From NCBI GenBank assembly GCA_012520655.1, contig JAAYNW010000010.1, forward strand, positions 45,433 through 109,432: a DNA stretch of 64,000 nt. Direction: 5' to 3'. Position 1 is the stretch's first letter. The number at the start of each line of letters is the position of its first letter. This document shows positions 35,255 through 45,100 of this stretch, piece after piece. The position numbers were made by a program, and so were the translations under genes. This DNA comes from Clostridiales bacterium. GTDB lineage: Bacteria > Bacillota > Clostridia > Lachnospirales > Lachnospiraceae. The notes below the pieces were generated by a model. That model was not told the origin of the DNA, ran no database searches, and saw nothing but the letters and a program-made list of their open reading frames with translations.

Positions 35255-36562
35255 CTAACAATAAAAGTTATATAGCATTCCGCTGTAGGTGCTCGAAATA
35301 TAGGGCGCCGGGAAATTCTTACCGGGACTTTTATATGCAACGATGACCTTGTTGGCATAATTCATTGGATTCAACGATATCTGATCGGTCTTGCGGATCA
35401 AAGAGTTTGCAAAGTTTTTAATAGAAGAGAAATCTTCTTTTGCGTAATCGGATAAAACTGCTGAAGCTAATTCGTCCTTATTAATACTTATGGTTCCGTT
35501 TTCCCGGATTTTTAAGCCAATTACATCGAAACTGCTTTGGTACCGCTCGGTAATCCCTTTTACTTCGTTGAGCAGCCGCCGACTCCCGGAAAAGCTATCT
35601 GCATAACCGGACATATTTTCTACAAAGAAATTATACCCTTTCAAGAGAGAGCTGACATTTTCGGTCAACGATTCGACATCCGTTTTCAAACCAATAGTTA
35701 CGGCTTCGCCCTCCATGCTGCTGACACCTTTTAAAGTGACATCGTAGAGGTTATCTATAGTAAAGTTATTTGATTTGGATGTATAAGCTACTCCGTTCAA
35801 CAGAAATTCAGCATTGGAAGCCGGCCGGGCGAGGTAATCCAGACCGAAGTAAGAGACAGAACCGGGTTTCTTGCTGGTATGGTCATCCGAAACAGTAAAA
35901 ATAGAAGAATCGTTGTTCTTCAACCCTTCCGAGACAGAACTGAGGCGAAGTGAACTATTGCCCTTGCCGTCTTCGATGACATCGGCACGGAGCCCTATAT
36001 CGGCATTGGTAATCAGCTTTGAAAGACGTTTCTGGATGTCCCGGTTTGTTTCATTTTCCTTTATATTATACTGGAATTCATAATTTAATTCGTTTATACT
36101 GATATCAAAAGAATATGTATCCGGCGATAATTTTACTTTTGAATCCGGCAGGAATACGCCTACGTTAAACTGGCCGGAAGCTAAGGAATTTATCTCGATA
36201 TTATAGGAAGGAGCTTCTTTACCATCGGCAAGCTCTCCGATAAAAGAGACGGAAACCATATCTTCTTTGCTGGAATATGCAACTTTTTTATTCAGAATTT
36301 TCTCTTCGTCCAAGCCACCCAAAGAAGCGATGGTGTTACGAAGCAACCGTGCATCTTCCTTTATTGCCACGACAAAGGCTTTGGACTCCTTACTTGTATC
36401 GAGCTTGTACAGAGGGGCATCTTTATTTAACTTGATCATGGAATTGTATATGTTCCGAAGTTCGCTTTTATTGTGTGCATCGAAACGCGAATTCCTGTTA
36501 GGCGTATAAGCGGTCAGATAATTATTATGGATACTGTTCAAAACAGCGCCATTATATGCCAC
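35255..36562 (-). CDS. FliD-like (flagellar cap/hook-associated protein 2 family) protein
   Basis: The 435-residue protein has the FliD C-terminal pattern: a segment beginning ASNAEFLLNGVAYT, then TIDNLYDVTLKGV, then VSSLLKGYNFFVENMSGY, with a helical C-terminus. FliD caps the flagellar filament and helps flagellin polymerise. It has no signal peptide, as expected for flagellar export. I start at the GTG at 36562, six nt after GGAGGG; the open frame extends 61 codons further through AT-rich non-coding-like sequence. It is monocistronic, with no other flagellar genes nearby, so it may be a dispersed flagellar gene or a divergent paralogue with another role. Confidence 0.6.
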   Translation of the reverse strand: MAYNGAVLNSIHNNYLTAYTPNRNSRFDAHNKSELRNIYNSMIKLNKDAPLYKLDTSKESKAFVVAIKEDARLLRNTIASLGGLDEEKILNKKVAYSSKEDMVSVSFIGELADGKEAPSYNIEINSLASGQFNVGVFLPDSKVKLSPDTYSFDISINELNYEFQYNIKENETNRDIQKRLSKLITNADIGLRADVIEDGKGNSSLRLSSVSEGLKNNDSSIFTVSDDHTSKKPGSVSYFGLDYLARPASNAEFLLNGVAYTSKSNNFTIDNLYDVTLKGVSSMEGEAVTIGLKTDVESLTENVSSLLKGYNFFVENMSGYADSFSGSRRLLNEVKGITERYQSSFDVIGLKIRENGTISINKDELASAVLSDYAKEDFSSIKNFANSLIRKTDQISLNPMNYANKVIVAYKSPGKNFPAPYISSTYSGMLYNFYC

Positions 36563-36773
36563 ACTGTCCCCTCCTTCCTTCTTCAATGATTTTATCTTAT
36601 TATATATAAAAGCCCAAAACATGGCAATATAAATAATATACAAATGTAAATATAAGGCAATTGACTGCCCTTTAATACATATATCGGTTGGAGAATGCAA
36701 ATAGAAAAGAATCCTATTCAAAATAATTAATAAAAAAATAAACAAAATTGGGACAAAAAACTATTCTAACCAG

Positions 36774-36802
36774 TTGACGGTGCAGGTTTCTTGTGTTATA
36801 GT
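36774..36802 (+). promoter_or_regulatory. Promoter of the rpmG-secE-nusG operon
   Basis: TTGACG at 36774-36779, 17 nt, TATAGT at 36797-36802, with TG one base upstream. This is a strong extended -10 promoter, 60 nt ahead of the rpmG start. Confidence 0.8.
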
Positions 36803-36861
36803 AATCAAACGAGATTAGTTTTAGGTCTTTTTTTTATGCTCAAAAATTGGAGGAAAAATAT

Positions 36862-37011
36862 ATGCGTACGAGAATTACATTGGCATGTACAGAATGCAAG
36901 CAGCGTAACTACAATACAACAAAAGATAAGAAAGCTCATCCTGATAGAATGGAGACAAAAAAATATTGTAGATTCTGCAAGACTCATACTATGCACAAAG
37001 AAACTAAATAA
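36862..37011 (+). CDS. rpmG: 50S ribosomal protein L33
   Basis: This 49-residue protein, [12 protein letters not shown]..., has two zinc-type Cys pairs (CTEC at residues 9-12 and CRFC at 36-39), marking the C+ form of L33. It follows an AGGA site and starts the secE-nusG cluster, a standard position in Firmicutes. Confidence 0.95.
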   Translation: MRTRITLACTECKQRNYNTTKDKKAHPDRMETKKYCRFCKTHTMHKETK

Positions 37012-37041
37012 TTGGCCCGTAATTTTTGAAAGGAGTACAAC

Positions 37042-37251
37042 ATGGGAGATTCCGCAAATACAGAAAAAGCACCAAAGACAGATTTTTTTAAAGGTGTAAA
37101 AACTGAATTTAAGAAAATCACCTGGCCAGATAAAGATGCACTTCTCAAACAGTCTACAGCAGTTGTTTGCGTTTCGGTTGTGGTAGGAGTAATTATTGCC
37201 ATACTCGATTTTATCATCCAGTATGGTGTGGATTTCGTGACGACGTTGTAG
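37042..37251 (+). CDS. secE: Preprotein translocase subunit SecE
   Basis: The 69-residue protein has an amphipathic segment (FFKGVKTEFKKITWPDKDAL) with the conserved TWP turn and one membrane helix (about residues 42-64). It stabilises SecY in the translocon. Position between rpmG and nusG and length are as expected. Confidence 0.95.
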   Translation: MGDSANTEKAPKTDFFKGVKTEFKKITWPDKDALLKQSTAVVCVSVVVGVIIAILDFIIQYGVDFVTTL

Positions 37252-37266
37252 AGTGAGGGTGGATAA

Positions 37267-37782
37267 ATGTCAGAGGCAAATTGGTATGTAGTACATACCT
37301 ATTCCGGGTATGAGAATAAAGTTAAAGCCAATATTGAGAAGACAATCGAGAACAGGCATCTGGAGGAAGAGATTCTTGAGGTTCGTGTTCCTATGCAGGA
37401 TGTTGTAGAGATGAAGAACGGTGCTAAAAAGAATGTTCAGAAAAAAATGTTTCCGGGTTATGTTCTTATTAATATGGTAATGAATGATGACACATGGTAT
37501 GTTGTCAGAAATACGAGAGGTGTTACAGGCTTTGTAGGTCCGGGAAGTAAACCGGTACCGCTTACGGAAGCAGAAATGAAACCTCTTGGCATTAAAGTGG
37601 AAAATATCTCCGTGGATTTTGCAGAGGGAGATACGATTGCTGTTGTTGCCGGGGTTTGGAAAGACACGGTAGGCGTCGTACAAAGAATGGATTACGGCAA
37701 ACAGACAGCTACGATTAATGTAGAACTTTTCGGCAGGGAAACGCCGGTCGAAATCAGTTTTGCAGAAGTAAGAAGAATGTAA
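37267..37782 (+). CDS. nusG: Transcription termination/antitermination factor NusG
   Basis: This 171-residue protein opens with WYVVHTYSGYENKVKANIE, the NGN domain start. It contains FPGYVLINMVMND and RNTRGVTGFVG and ends in a KOW domain (AVVAGVWKDTVGVVQ). It binds RNA polymerase and modulates pausing and termination. It starts 15 nt after secE. Confidence 0.97.
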   Translation: MSEANWYVVHTYSGYENKVKANIEKTIENRHLEEEILEVRVPMQDVVEMKNGAKKNVQKKMFPGYVLINMVMNDDTWYVVRNTRGVTGFVGPGSKPVPLTEAEMKPLGIKVENISVDFAEGDTIAVVAGVWKDTVGVVQRMDYGKQTATINVELFGRETPVEISFAEVRRM

Positions 37783-37859
37783 GAGATATTTTTATCGGAG
37801 CATTTTCCGGTTTAAATATAAATCTAGGAACGTGAAAAGCCTTGGATTTTGTCGAGGCA

Positions 37860-37913
37860 GTGGGAGCAACATCCGGTCGGTCTTGCCGTGTGAAGGATGG
37901 AGCGCCATACCAC
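37860..37913 (+). promoter_or_regulatory. Probable L1-binding leader of rplK-rplA
   Basis: GTGG at 37860-37863, at the start of GTGGGAGC, can pair with CCAC at 37910-37913, at the end of GCCATACCAC. A hairpin lies between them. This GTGGGAG...ATACCAC arrangement just ahead of the L11 ribosome site resembles the L1 autoregulatory mRNA site known in bacteria. The match is from recall. Confidence 0.45.
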
Positions 37914-37934
37914 AATATTTTAGGAGGTGCCAAA

Positions 37935-38360
37935 ATGGCAAAGAAAGTAGAAGGATATATTAAGTTACAGATTCCTGCCGGAAAAGCAACACCGGCTCCA
38001 CCGGTTGGTCCTGCACTTGGACAGCATGGTGTTAACATTGTTGAATTTACAAAACAGTTCAACGCAAGAACAGCAGATAAAGGTGATATAATTATCCCTG
38101 TTGTTATTACGGTATATGCAGATAGAAGTTTCAGCTTTGTTACAAAAACTCCGCCTGCAGCAGTACTGCTTAAAAAAGCGTGCAACATTAAGTCCGGTTC
38201 GGCAGTGCCTAACAAGACAAAGGTAGCTACGATTTCCAAAGATAAGATTAAGGAAATTGCTGAGCTGAAAATGCCTGACTTAAATGCAGCATCTCTCGAA
38301 GCAGCGATGAGTATGATCTCAGGTACGGCAAGAAGTATGGGCATTGCAGTAGAAGATTAA
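37935..38360 (+). CDS. rplK: 50S ribosomal protein L11
   Basis: The 141-residue protein contains [20 protein letters not shown] and a C-terminal RNA-binding domain ending [17 protein letters not shown]. The ATG at 37935 follows TAGGAGGTG. An upstream in-frame codon at 37842 is not supported by a ribosome site. L11 forms the GTPase-associated centre with the L10-L7/L12 stalk encoded downstream. Confidence 0.97.
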   Translation: MAKKVEGYIKLQIPAGKATPAPPVGPALGQHGVNIVEFTKQFNARTADKGDIIIPVVITVYADRSFSFVTKTPPAAVLLKKACNIKSGSAVPNKTKVATISKDKIKEIAELKMPDLNAASLEAAMSMISGTARSMGIAVED

Positions 38361-38419
38361 TAACAATTAAAAGTGGGAGGCAATAATTGTTGCCGGTTGA
38401 ACCATAGGAGGAATTGACA

Positions 38420-39109
38420 ATGAAACATGGAAAAAAATATAATGAAGCTGCAAAACAGGTAGACCGTGCTGTTCAGTACGAGCCCGCAGAAGCGATTGCT
38501 CTTGTAAAGAAGACAGCTACTGCAAAATTTGATGAGACAATTGAGGTTCATATCAGAACAGGCTGCGACGGACGTCATGCTGAACAGCAGATTCGTGGTG
38601 CAGTTGTATTACCTAACGGTACAGGTAAGGAAGTAAAGGTATTGGTATTCGCAAAAGGCGATAAGGCAGCTGAAGCAGAAGCAGCAGGAGCAGATTATGT
38701 AGGCGGTGATGAACTTATACCTAAGATTCAGAATGAGGGATGGTTGGACTTCGATGTTGTTGTTGCAACGCCTGATATGATGGGTGTCGTAGGACGTCTC
38801 GGTAAGGTTCTCGGACCGAAAGGCTTAATGCCTAACCCGAAAGCCGGAACGGTAACGATGGATGTGACAAAGGCTGTTAACGACATCAAGGCAGGTAAGA
38901 TTGAATACAGATTGGATAAATCGAACATCGTTCACGTGCCTGTTGGTAAAGCTTCCTTTACGGAAGAACAGTTATCACAGAACTTCGGTGCTTTGATGGA
39001 AGCTATTGTAAAAGCAAAACCTTCGGCGCTTAAAGGACAGTATTTAAGAAGCATTACACTTTCTTCCACAATGGGACCTGGTGTAAAAGTAAGCGTCGCT
39101 AAGTTCTAA
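38420..39109 (+). CDS. rplA: 50S ribosomal protein L1
   Basis: This 229-residue protein has the L1 signature [16 protein letters not shown] and the usual two-domain layout. The ATG at 38420 follows GGAGGAATTGACA. It is 59 nt after rplK. In other bacteria L1 represses its own operon by binding the rplK leader, for which a candidate site is present. Confidence 0.97.
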   Translation: MKHGKKYNEAAKQVDRAVQYEPAEAIALVKKTATAKFDETIEVHIRTGCDGRHAEQQIRGAVVLPNGTGKEVKVLVFAKGDKAAEAEAAGADYVGGDELIPKIQNEGWLDFDVVVATPDMMGVVGRLGKVLGPKGLMPNPKAGTVTMDVTKAVNDIKAGKIEYRLDKSNIVHVPVGKASFTEEQLSQNFGALMEAIVKAKPSALKGQYLRSITLSSTMGPGVKVSVAKF

Positions 39110-39138
39110 TTATTGCTTGCTTATAGAGTTTATAAGGG

Positions 39139-39173
39139 CTGCCGCACTAAGAAATTAGTGTGGTGGCTTTTTT
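39139..39173 (+). terminator. Terminator after rplA
   Basis: A strong stem, GCCGCACTAA pairing with TTAGTGTGGTGGC across a GAAA loop, is followed by TTTTTT. It separates the L11-L1 unit from capA and the L10 operon. Confidence 0.9.
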
Positions 39174-39271
39174 AATAGTTTGTGTGCATAAAAATGTTTA
39201 CGGACTCTTATAATTGAAGAATTTGTGTTATAATTATATCGTTACTTAAAAATAGCTGGAGTTCGAGATAA

Positions 39272-40534
39272 ATGAAGAAAACCCGAAGAAGAAAAAAGCA
39301 CTTCCTGAATATCCTGTTAACTTTCTGGATAACCTTTGCCGGAGTAGTTGGCGTCGGTATTGCGGGAATAATGATATATAATACCATTGTAGGCAAAGCG
39401 AATGCGATTGCCCTTTCTCCTTCCGGACTTACGGAAGCGGTCACACATTTGTTTGAGGAAAAGATACCGGAAGATGGTGGGAAAATGGAAGATGCTTCGG
39501 TTCAAAGTGGTAAATACGGAACAATCCTTGCAGATGAAAAATACATGAAAGAAAACAATATTTATGCGAAGGAAGCAGCGTCGGAAGAAGAAGTTACTTT
39601 ATCTTTCGGAGGAGATATTCTGTTCGATCCGAATTATAGTGTCATGGTTAGATTGCTGCAAAGGGCGAACGGCATCTATGACAGCATATCGCCGGAACTC
39701 TTGGAGGAAATGAAAAGCGCGGATATCTTAATGCTGAACAATGAATTCCCATATTCTGACCGGGGAACACCTACGCCCGAGAAGCAGTTTACGTTCAGGG
39801 CCAAGCCGGAATCCGTGAGTCTTCTCAACGATATGGGTGTAGACATCGTCTCGTTGGCCAACAACCATGCGTACGATTACGGTGAGGAGGCACTGATGGA
39901 TTCTCTGGATATTCTGCAAGAGGCAGGGGTTCCCTATGTGGGAGCGGGGCGCAATCTGGAGGAAGCGGTCAAACCTGTTTATTTCATAATAAATGATATA
40001 AAAATAGCGTATATATCCGCGACGCAGATCGAAAGGCTGGATAATCCGGATACCAAAGGAGCGACGGATGCGTCGCCGGGAGTTTTCCGCTGTTGGAATC
40101 CGGACTATCTTTTGGAGAAGATAAAGGAAACAAAGGAAAACAGCGACTTTGTTGTGGTTTACATTCATTGGGGAACGGAAAATACGGAACAACTCGACTG
40201 GGCACAGCTGGATCAGGCTCCGAAGATTGTGGAAGCGGGAGCAGATCTGATTATCGGAGATCATCCCCATTGCCTTCAGCCTATCCAATATGTGAACGGA
40301 GTGCCGGTCGTATATAGCCTGGGAAACCTCTGGTTCAACTCCAAGCAAGTGGATACCTGTCTTGTTAAGGCATCCATAGATAAAAATGGATTAAAAAGCC
40401 TTAGATTCATACCTGCACTGCAAAAGGACTGCAGAACCTCCCTGCTGGAGGGAGAAGAAAAAGAAAGAGTGCTTTCCTATATGCGCTCCATTTCTCCGGG
40501 AGTGAATATCGATGCGGAAGGATATATAAACTGA
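39272..40534 (+). CDS. CapA-family metallophosphatase-like surface polymer protein
   Basis: The 420-residue protein has a basic N-terminus, one membrane helix (about residues 11-33) and an extracellular CapA domain. The domain begins VTLSFGGDILFDPNYS and includes MLNNEFPYSDRG, FRAKPESV, DIVSLANNHAYDYGE and VYIHWGTE, with ADLIIGDHPHCLQPI. CapA/PgsA proteins take part in poly-gamma-glutamate or capsule polymer handling. Many homologues stand alone and have unknown substrates. The gene lies between rplA and rplJ, flanked by a terminator and the L10 promoter. It has its own extended -10 element (TGTTATAAT around 39231). No capB/capC partners are present. Confidence 0.88.
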   Translation: MKKTRRRKKHFLNILLTFWITFAGVVGVGIAGIMIYNTIVGKANAIALSPSGLTEAVTHLFEEKIPEDGGKMEDASVQSGKYGTILADEKYMKENNIYAKEAASEEEVTLSFGGDILFDPNYSVMVRLLQRANGIYDSISPELLEEMKSADILMLNNEFPYSDRGTPTPEKQFTFRAKPESVSLLNDMGVDIVSLANNHAYDYGEEALMDSLDILQEAGVPYVGAGRNLEEAVKPVYFIINDIKIAYISATQIERLDNPDTKGATDASPGVFRCWNPDYLLEKIKETKENSDFVVVYIHWGTENTEQLDWAQLDQAPKIVEAGADLIIGDHPHCLQPIQYVNGVPVVYSLGNLWFNSKQVDTCLVKASIDKNGLKSLRFIPALQKDCRTSLLEGEEKERVLSYMRSISPGVNIDAEGYIN

Positions 40535-40614
40535 GCGGCGAGCGGTACTGTTTGAATATAAAAAAGGCAGCATACAATTTCGCAGGCACATATATTTTAT
40601 TTGCCGGAAAACAC

Positions 40615-40644
40615 TTGACAATATATAAGGAGATATATTATATT
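40615..40644 (+). promoter_or_regulatory. Promoter of the rplJ-rplL operon
   Basis: TTGACA at 40615-40620, 18 nt, TATATT at 40639-40644. Transcription would begin just before the L10 leader. Confidence 0.75.
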
Positions 40645-40650
40645 ATTAGA

Positions 40651-40792
40651 GGTCGTTTGACCATGCCGAAGACAGTAGGTGCCGGATAGGAACGGAGAAG
40701 CGTTCATACGGCGTAAGCATATCGCCTACCGAGGAGAAGAGTTAATGTTGTAATATGACTTTAAACCTTTCTGTCTTCAGAGAGGTTTTTTA
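40651..40792 (+). ncRNA. L10 (rplJL) ribosomal protein leader
   Basis: The segment contains GAAGACAGTAGGTG (from 40668) and ATATCGCCTACCGAGGAG (from 40718), which form the L10-binding stem seen in Firmicutes rplJ leaders. A terminator hairpin follows at 40764-40792, with ACCTTTCT pairing to AGAGAGGT and a T-run. GAAGACAG at 40668-40675 is the exact complement of CTGTCTTC at 40771-40778 in the terminator, giving a clear antiterminator pairing. L10(-L12) binding would favour the terminator and so limit its own synthesis. Confidence 0.88.
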
Positions 40793-40861
40793 TATGTATA
40801 CAGACTCCTATCGGCAAGCAAAGGGCGAAAGTCCTTACAAATCTACAAGGAGGTAAAAGAA

Positions 40862-41455
40862 GTGGCAAAAATTGAATTGAAACAACCCATCGTAGAAGAA
40901 ATTTCCGCTAATATCAAAAATGCGCAGTCAGTTGTTCTCGTTGATTACCGTGGACTTACGGTAGAACAGGATACAAAGCTTCGTAAACAGCTTCGTGAAG
41001 CAGGAATTACTTACAAGGTTTACAAAAACACGATGATGAATTTCGCGTTTAAAGGAACAGATTTTGAAGCACTCGCTCCATATCTGGAAGGTCCCAGCGC
41101 AGTTGCTATCTCTACAGACGATGCTACGTCACCTGCAAGGGTATTATGCAACTTTGCAAAGGAAGCAAGCAAACTCGAAATTAAAGGCGGTGTAGTTGAA
41201 GGTACGGCATATGACGCAAAAGGTATTGCTGAAATTGCTAAAGTTCCTTCAAGAGATGAATTGCTCTCCAAATTGCTTGGAAGCATCCAGTCTCCTATTA
41301 CCAATTTTGCTCGTGTCATGAACCAGTTGGCAGAAAAAGGCGGCGCGTCTGCATGCGAAGCACCGGCAGAAGAAACAGCTCCGGCAGTAGAAGAGACAAC
41401 GGCACCTGTTGCGGAAGAAACGGCAGCGCCGGTTGAAGAAACTCCTGCTGAGTAA
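40862..41455 (+). CDS. rplJ: 50S ribosomal protein L10
   Basis: The 197-residue protein has SVVLVDYRGLTVEQ and the TYKVYKNTMM rRNA-binding region. The usual C-terminal helix for L7/L12 dimers ends near residue 165. An extra tail of about 30 residues rich in Ala, Pro, Glu and Thr follows, which makes it longer than common L10 proteins. GTG start at 40862 after AAGGAGG. Confidence 0.96.
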   Translation: MAKIELKQPIVEEISANIKNAQSVVLVDYRGLTVEQDTKLRKQLREAGITYKVYKNTMMNFAFKGTDFEALAPYLEGPSAVAISTDDATSPARVLCNFAKEASKLEIKGGVVEGTAYDAKGIAEIAKVPSRDELLSKLLGSIQSPITNFARVMNQLAEKGGASACEAPAEETAPAVEETTAPVAEETAAPVEETPAE

Positions 41456-41544
41456 TGGGAAGAAATAACGATAGATGTAAATTATCGATCAAAACAAAGT
41501 AATTAAAAATCTAACTTACAAATTTATAATGGAGGTAAATAAAA

Positions 41545-41925
41545 ATGGCAAAATTAACAGCTCAGGAACTTATTGATGCTATTAAAGAGTTAACAGTATT
41601 AGAATTAAATGATTTGGTAAAAGCTTGTGAAGAAGAATTCGGCGTATCCGCAGCAGCAGGTGTTGTAGTTGCGGCAGCAGGTGCAGGCGATGGTGCAGCA
41701 GCAGAAGAAGAGAAGACAGAATTCGACGTTGAGCTTACAGACGTAGGCCCTAACAAGGTTAAAGTAATCAAAGTTGTACGTGAAGCTACAGGCCTTGGCT
41801 TGAAAGAAGCAAAAGACTTGGTTGACAGTGCTCCTAAGATGGTTAAAGAAGCAACTTCTAAGCAGGATGCTGAAGATATCAAAGCAAAATTGGAAGCTGA
41901 AGGCGCTAAAGTTACAATTAAATAA
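41545..41925 (+). CDS. rplL: 50S ribosomal protein L7/L12
   Basis: This 126-residue acidic protein has the N-terminal dimerisation domain, an Ala/Gly-rich hinge (residues 32-52) and the C-terminal domain with [21 protein letters not shown], which recruits translation factors. GGAGG precedes the ATG, and the gene is in the L10 operon. Confidence 0.97.
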   Translation: MAKLTAQELIDAIKELTVLELNDLVKACEEEFGVSAAAGVVVAAAGAGDGAAAEEEKTEFDVELTDVGPNKVKVIKVVREATGLGLKEAKDLVDSAPKMVKEATSKQDAEDIKAKLEAEGAKVTIK

Positions 41926-41946
41926 TTGTTTTTTACCAGAAGATAT

Positions 41947-41983
41947 ACAACGGTATCCGGAGGTCGGGTGCCGTTGTTTTTTT
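41947..41983 (+). terminator. Terminator after rplL
   Basis: ACAACGG at 41947-41953 pairs with CCGTTGT at 41971-41977, with an inner CC/GG extension, and TTTTTTT follows. Confidence 0.85.
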
Positions 41984-42021
41984 ACCTTTGTATTATTAGT
42001 CTTAAATTTTTGAAAAATTCC

Positions 42022-42050
42022 TTGACTGGGTAAAATTCTTGTAGTAGAAT
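42022..42050 (+). promoter_or_regulatory. Promoter of rpoB-rpoC
   Basis: TTGACT at 42022-42027, 17 nt, TAGAAT at 42045-42050. The 5' untranslated region is about 110 nt. Confidence 0.75.
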
Positions 42051-42169
42051 GGATGATGCACTATTGTGTTAAGGTGTGGGTACTTTTAATTTTTGCAGAA
42101 ACAGGAATTAAGGGATCAGATATATAAATCACCAATAAATAGTCTTAAAATCATAAAGAACGGGGTGAA

Positions 42170-45100
42170 ATGTCAATGGAAAAGAACAGAATACGTCCTA
42201 TTGCCTCAGGCAAGAACATACGTATGAGTTATTCACGGCAAAAAGAGGTTTTGGAGATGCCCAATCTTATAGAAGTTCAGAAGGACTCCTATAAATGGTT
42301 TCTCTCAGAAGGCTTAAAAGAAGTCTTTGATGATATATCTCCAATTGCGGATTATAGCGGACATTTAAGTCTGGAATTCGTCAGCTTCGAATTGTGTGAA
42401 GATGATGTTAAGTATTCTATTGAAAAATGCAAGGAAAGAGATGCGACTTATGCGGCACCGTTAAAGGTCAAAGTCCGCCTTTACAACAAGGAAAAAGAAG
42501 AAATCAGTGAACACGAAATCTTCATGGGCGATCTTCCGTTAATGACGGAAACAGGAACCTTTGTTATCAATGGAGCTGAACGTGTTATCGTTAGCCAGTT
42601 GGTACGTTCTCCGGGCATATATTATGCAATCGGACACGATAAGATCGGTAAGAGACTATTTTCTTCCACCGTTATTCCTAACCGTGGAGCATGGCTGGAA
42701 TACGAGACAGATTCCAATGATGTTTTTTATGTACGTGTAGACAGAACGAGAAAAGTGCCGATTACCGTCCTTATCAGGGCGTTGGGCGTTGGCACCAATG
42801 ATGAGATACGCGAGCTTTTCGGGGACGAACCCAAGATTGAAGCGAGCTTTGGAAAGGACACTGCTGAGAATTATCAGGAGGGTCTGTTAGAGTTATACAA
42901 AAAAATACGTCCGGGTGAACCCCTAAGCGTAGAAAGTGCGGAGAGCTTAATTACCGCGATGTTTTTTGACCCCAGAAGATATGATTTGGCAAAAGTTGGA
43001 AGATATAAATTTAACAAGAAATTAGCATTAAAAAATAGAATCAGACACCATATCCTCGCAGATGATGTGGTAGATGTAACGACCGGCGAAGTGTTGGCGA
43101 CTGCAGGAACGAAAGTAACTGCCGAGTTAGCCGATAATATTCAGAATGCGGCGGTTCCTTATGTATATATCCAGACGGAGGAGAAGAATGTAAAGGTTCT
43201 TTCCAACATGATGGTGGATATTACTAATTTTGTAGATTGCAATCCCCGCGAACTGGGTATTACCGAACTCGTATACTATCCCGTTTTACAGCAGATTCTG
43301 GAAGAATACAGCGATGACCCGGAAGCGCTTGCCGATGCAATCAAGAAAAATGTCCATGAACTTATACCGAAACATATTACGAAGGAAGATATTATCGCTT
43401 CCATTAATTACAATATTCATTTGGAATATGGTATCGGCAATGACGATGATATCGATCATCTGGGCAACAGACGTATCAGAGCGGTAGGAGAATTGCTTCA
43501 GAACCAGTATAGAATCGGTTTGTCCAGATTGGAAAGAGTTGTTCGTGAGAGAATGACAACACATGATGCGGAAGAGATTTCCCCGCAGGTACTCATTAAT
43601 ATTAAACCGGTACAGGCAGCGGTAAAAGAGTTCTTCGGTTCTTCACAGTTGTCTCAGTTTATGGATCAGAATAATCCGTTAGGAGAGCTTACTCATAAGA
43701 GACGTCTTTCCGCATTAGGTCCCGGCGGTTTGTCCAGAGACCGTGCCGGATTCGAAGTCCGTGACGTTCACTATTCTCATTACGGAAGAATGTGCCCGAT
43801 CGAGACCCCGGAAGGTCCTAACATCGGTTTGATCAACTCGCTTGCTACCTATGCGAGAATTAACGAATACGGTTTTGTGGAAGCACCTTATCGTATTATC
43901 GACAGATCAGATCCGGAAAATCCTCGTGTAACTGATGAAGTTGTCTATATGACAGCGGATGAAGAAGATAATTACCACGTAGCGCAGGCGAACGAAGCGT
44001 TGGACGAGAACGGCTATTTTATTAGAAACAGCGTTTCCGGCCGTTATAAAGATGAAACTTCCGAATATCCTAAGGCGATGTTTGAGTATATGGATGTGTC
44101 TCCTAAGATGGTATTTTCTGTTGCTACGGCACTTATTCCGTTCTTGGAGAACGACGATGCCAACAGGGCACTGATGGGTTCCAACATGCAGCGTCAGGCA
44201 GTTCCTCTCTTAACGACAGAAGCACCTGCCGTCGGAACGGGAATGGAACCGAAAGCAGCGGTTGACTCGGGTGTTTGTGTTGTTGCAAGAAAATCAGGTA
44301 CGGTAGATTACGTATCTTCAAGACTTATTAAAATAACCTATGATGACGGTGAGAGAGACGAATACCGTCTGACGAAGTTTGCAAGGAGTAATCAGTCTAA
44401 CTGTTATAACCAGAAGCCTATCGTATTTAAGGGCGATCATGTGGAAAAAGGCCAGGTGATTGCAGACGGCCCTTCTACTGCGGACGGCGAATTGGCTCTG
44501 GGCAAGAATCCTTTGATCGGATTTATGACATGGGAAGGTTATAACTATGAAGATGCTGTTCTTCTGAGCGAAAGACTAGTTCAGGAAGATGTATATACAT
44601 CTGTTCATATTGAAGAATATGAAGCAGAAGCGCGCGATACCAAATTGGGACCGGAAGAGATTACAAGAGACGTTCCGGGTGTCGGTGATGATGCATTAAA
44701 GGATTTGGATGATAGAGGAATTATAAGAATCGGTGCGGAGGTACGCGCCGGAGATATCCTTGTGGGTAAAGTTACCCCGAAGGGAGAAACGGAGCTTACT
44801 GCGGAAGAAAGACTTCTTCGTGCAATTTTCGGTGAAAAGGCGAGAGAGGTAAGAGATACTTCTTTGAAGGTTCCCCACGGCGAATATGGTATTGTAGTAG
44901 ATGCCAAGGTTTTCACGAGAGAGAATGGCGATGAGTTGTCCCCGGGTGTAAATCAGGCGGTACGCATTTATATTGCTCAGAAGAAAAAGATTTCAGTGGG
45001 CGATAAAATGGCCGGACGTCATGGTAACAAGGGTGTTGTTTCCCGAGTGCTCCCGGTAGAAGATATGCCTTATTTGCCTAACGGACGCCCTCTCGATATC

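Noticed and set aside
36563..36745. N-terminal extension of the FliD-like protein
   Set aside because: The extra 61 codons are AT-rich and encode an unlikely hydrophobic run, while the GTG at 36562 has an ideal GGAGGG site.
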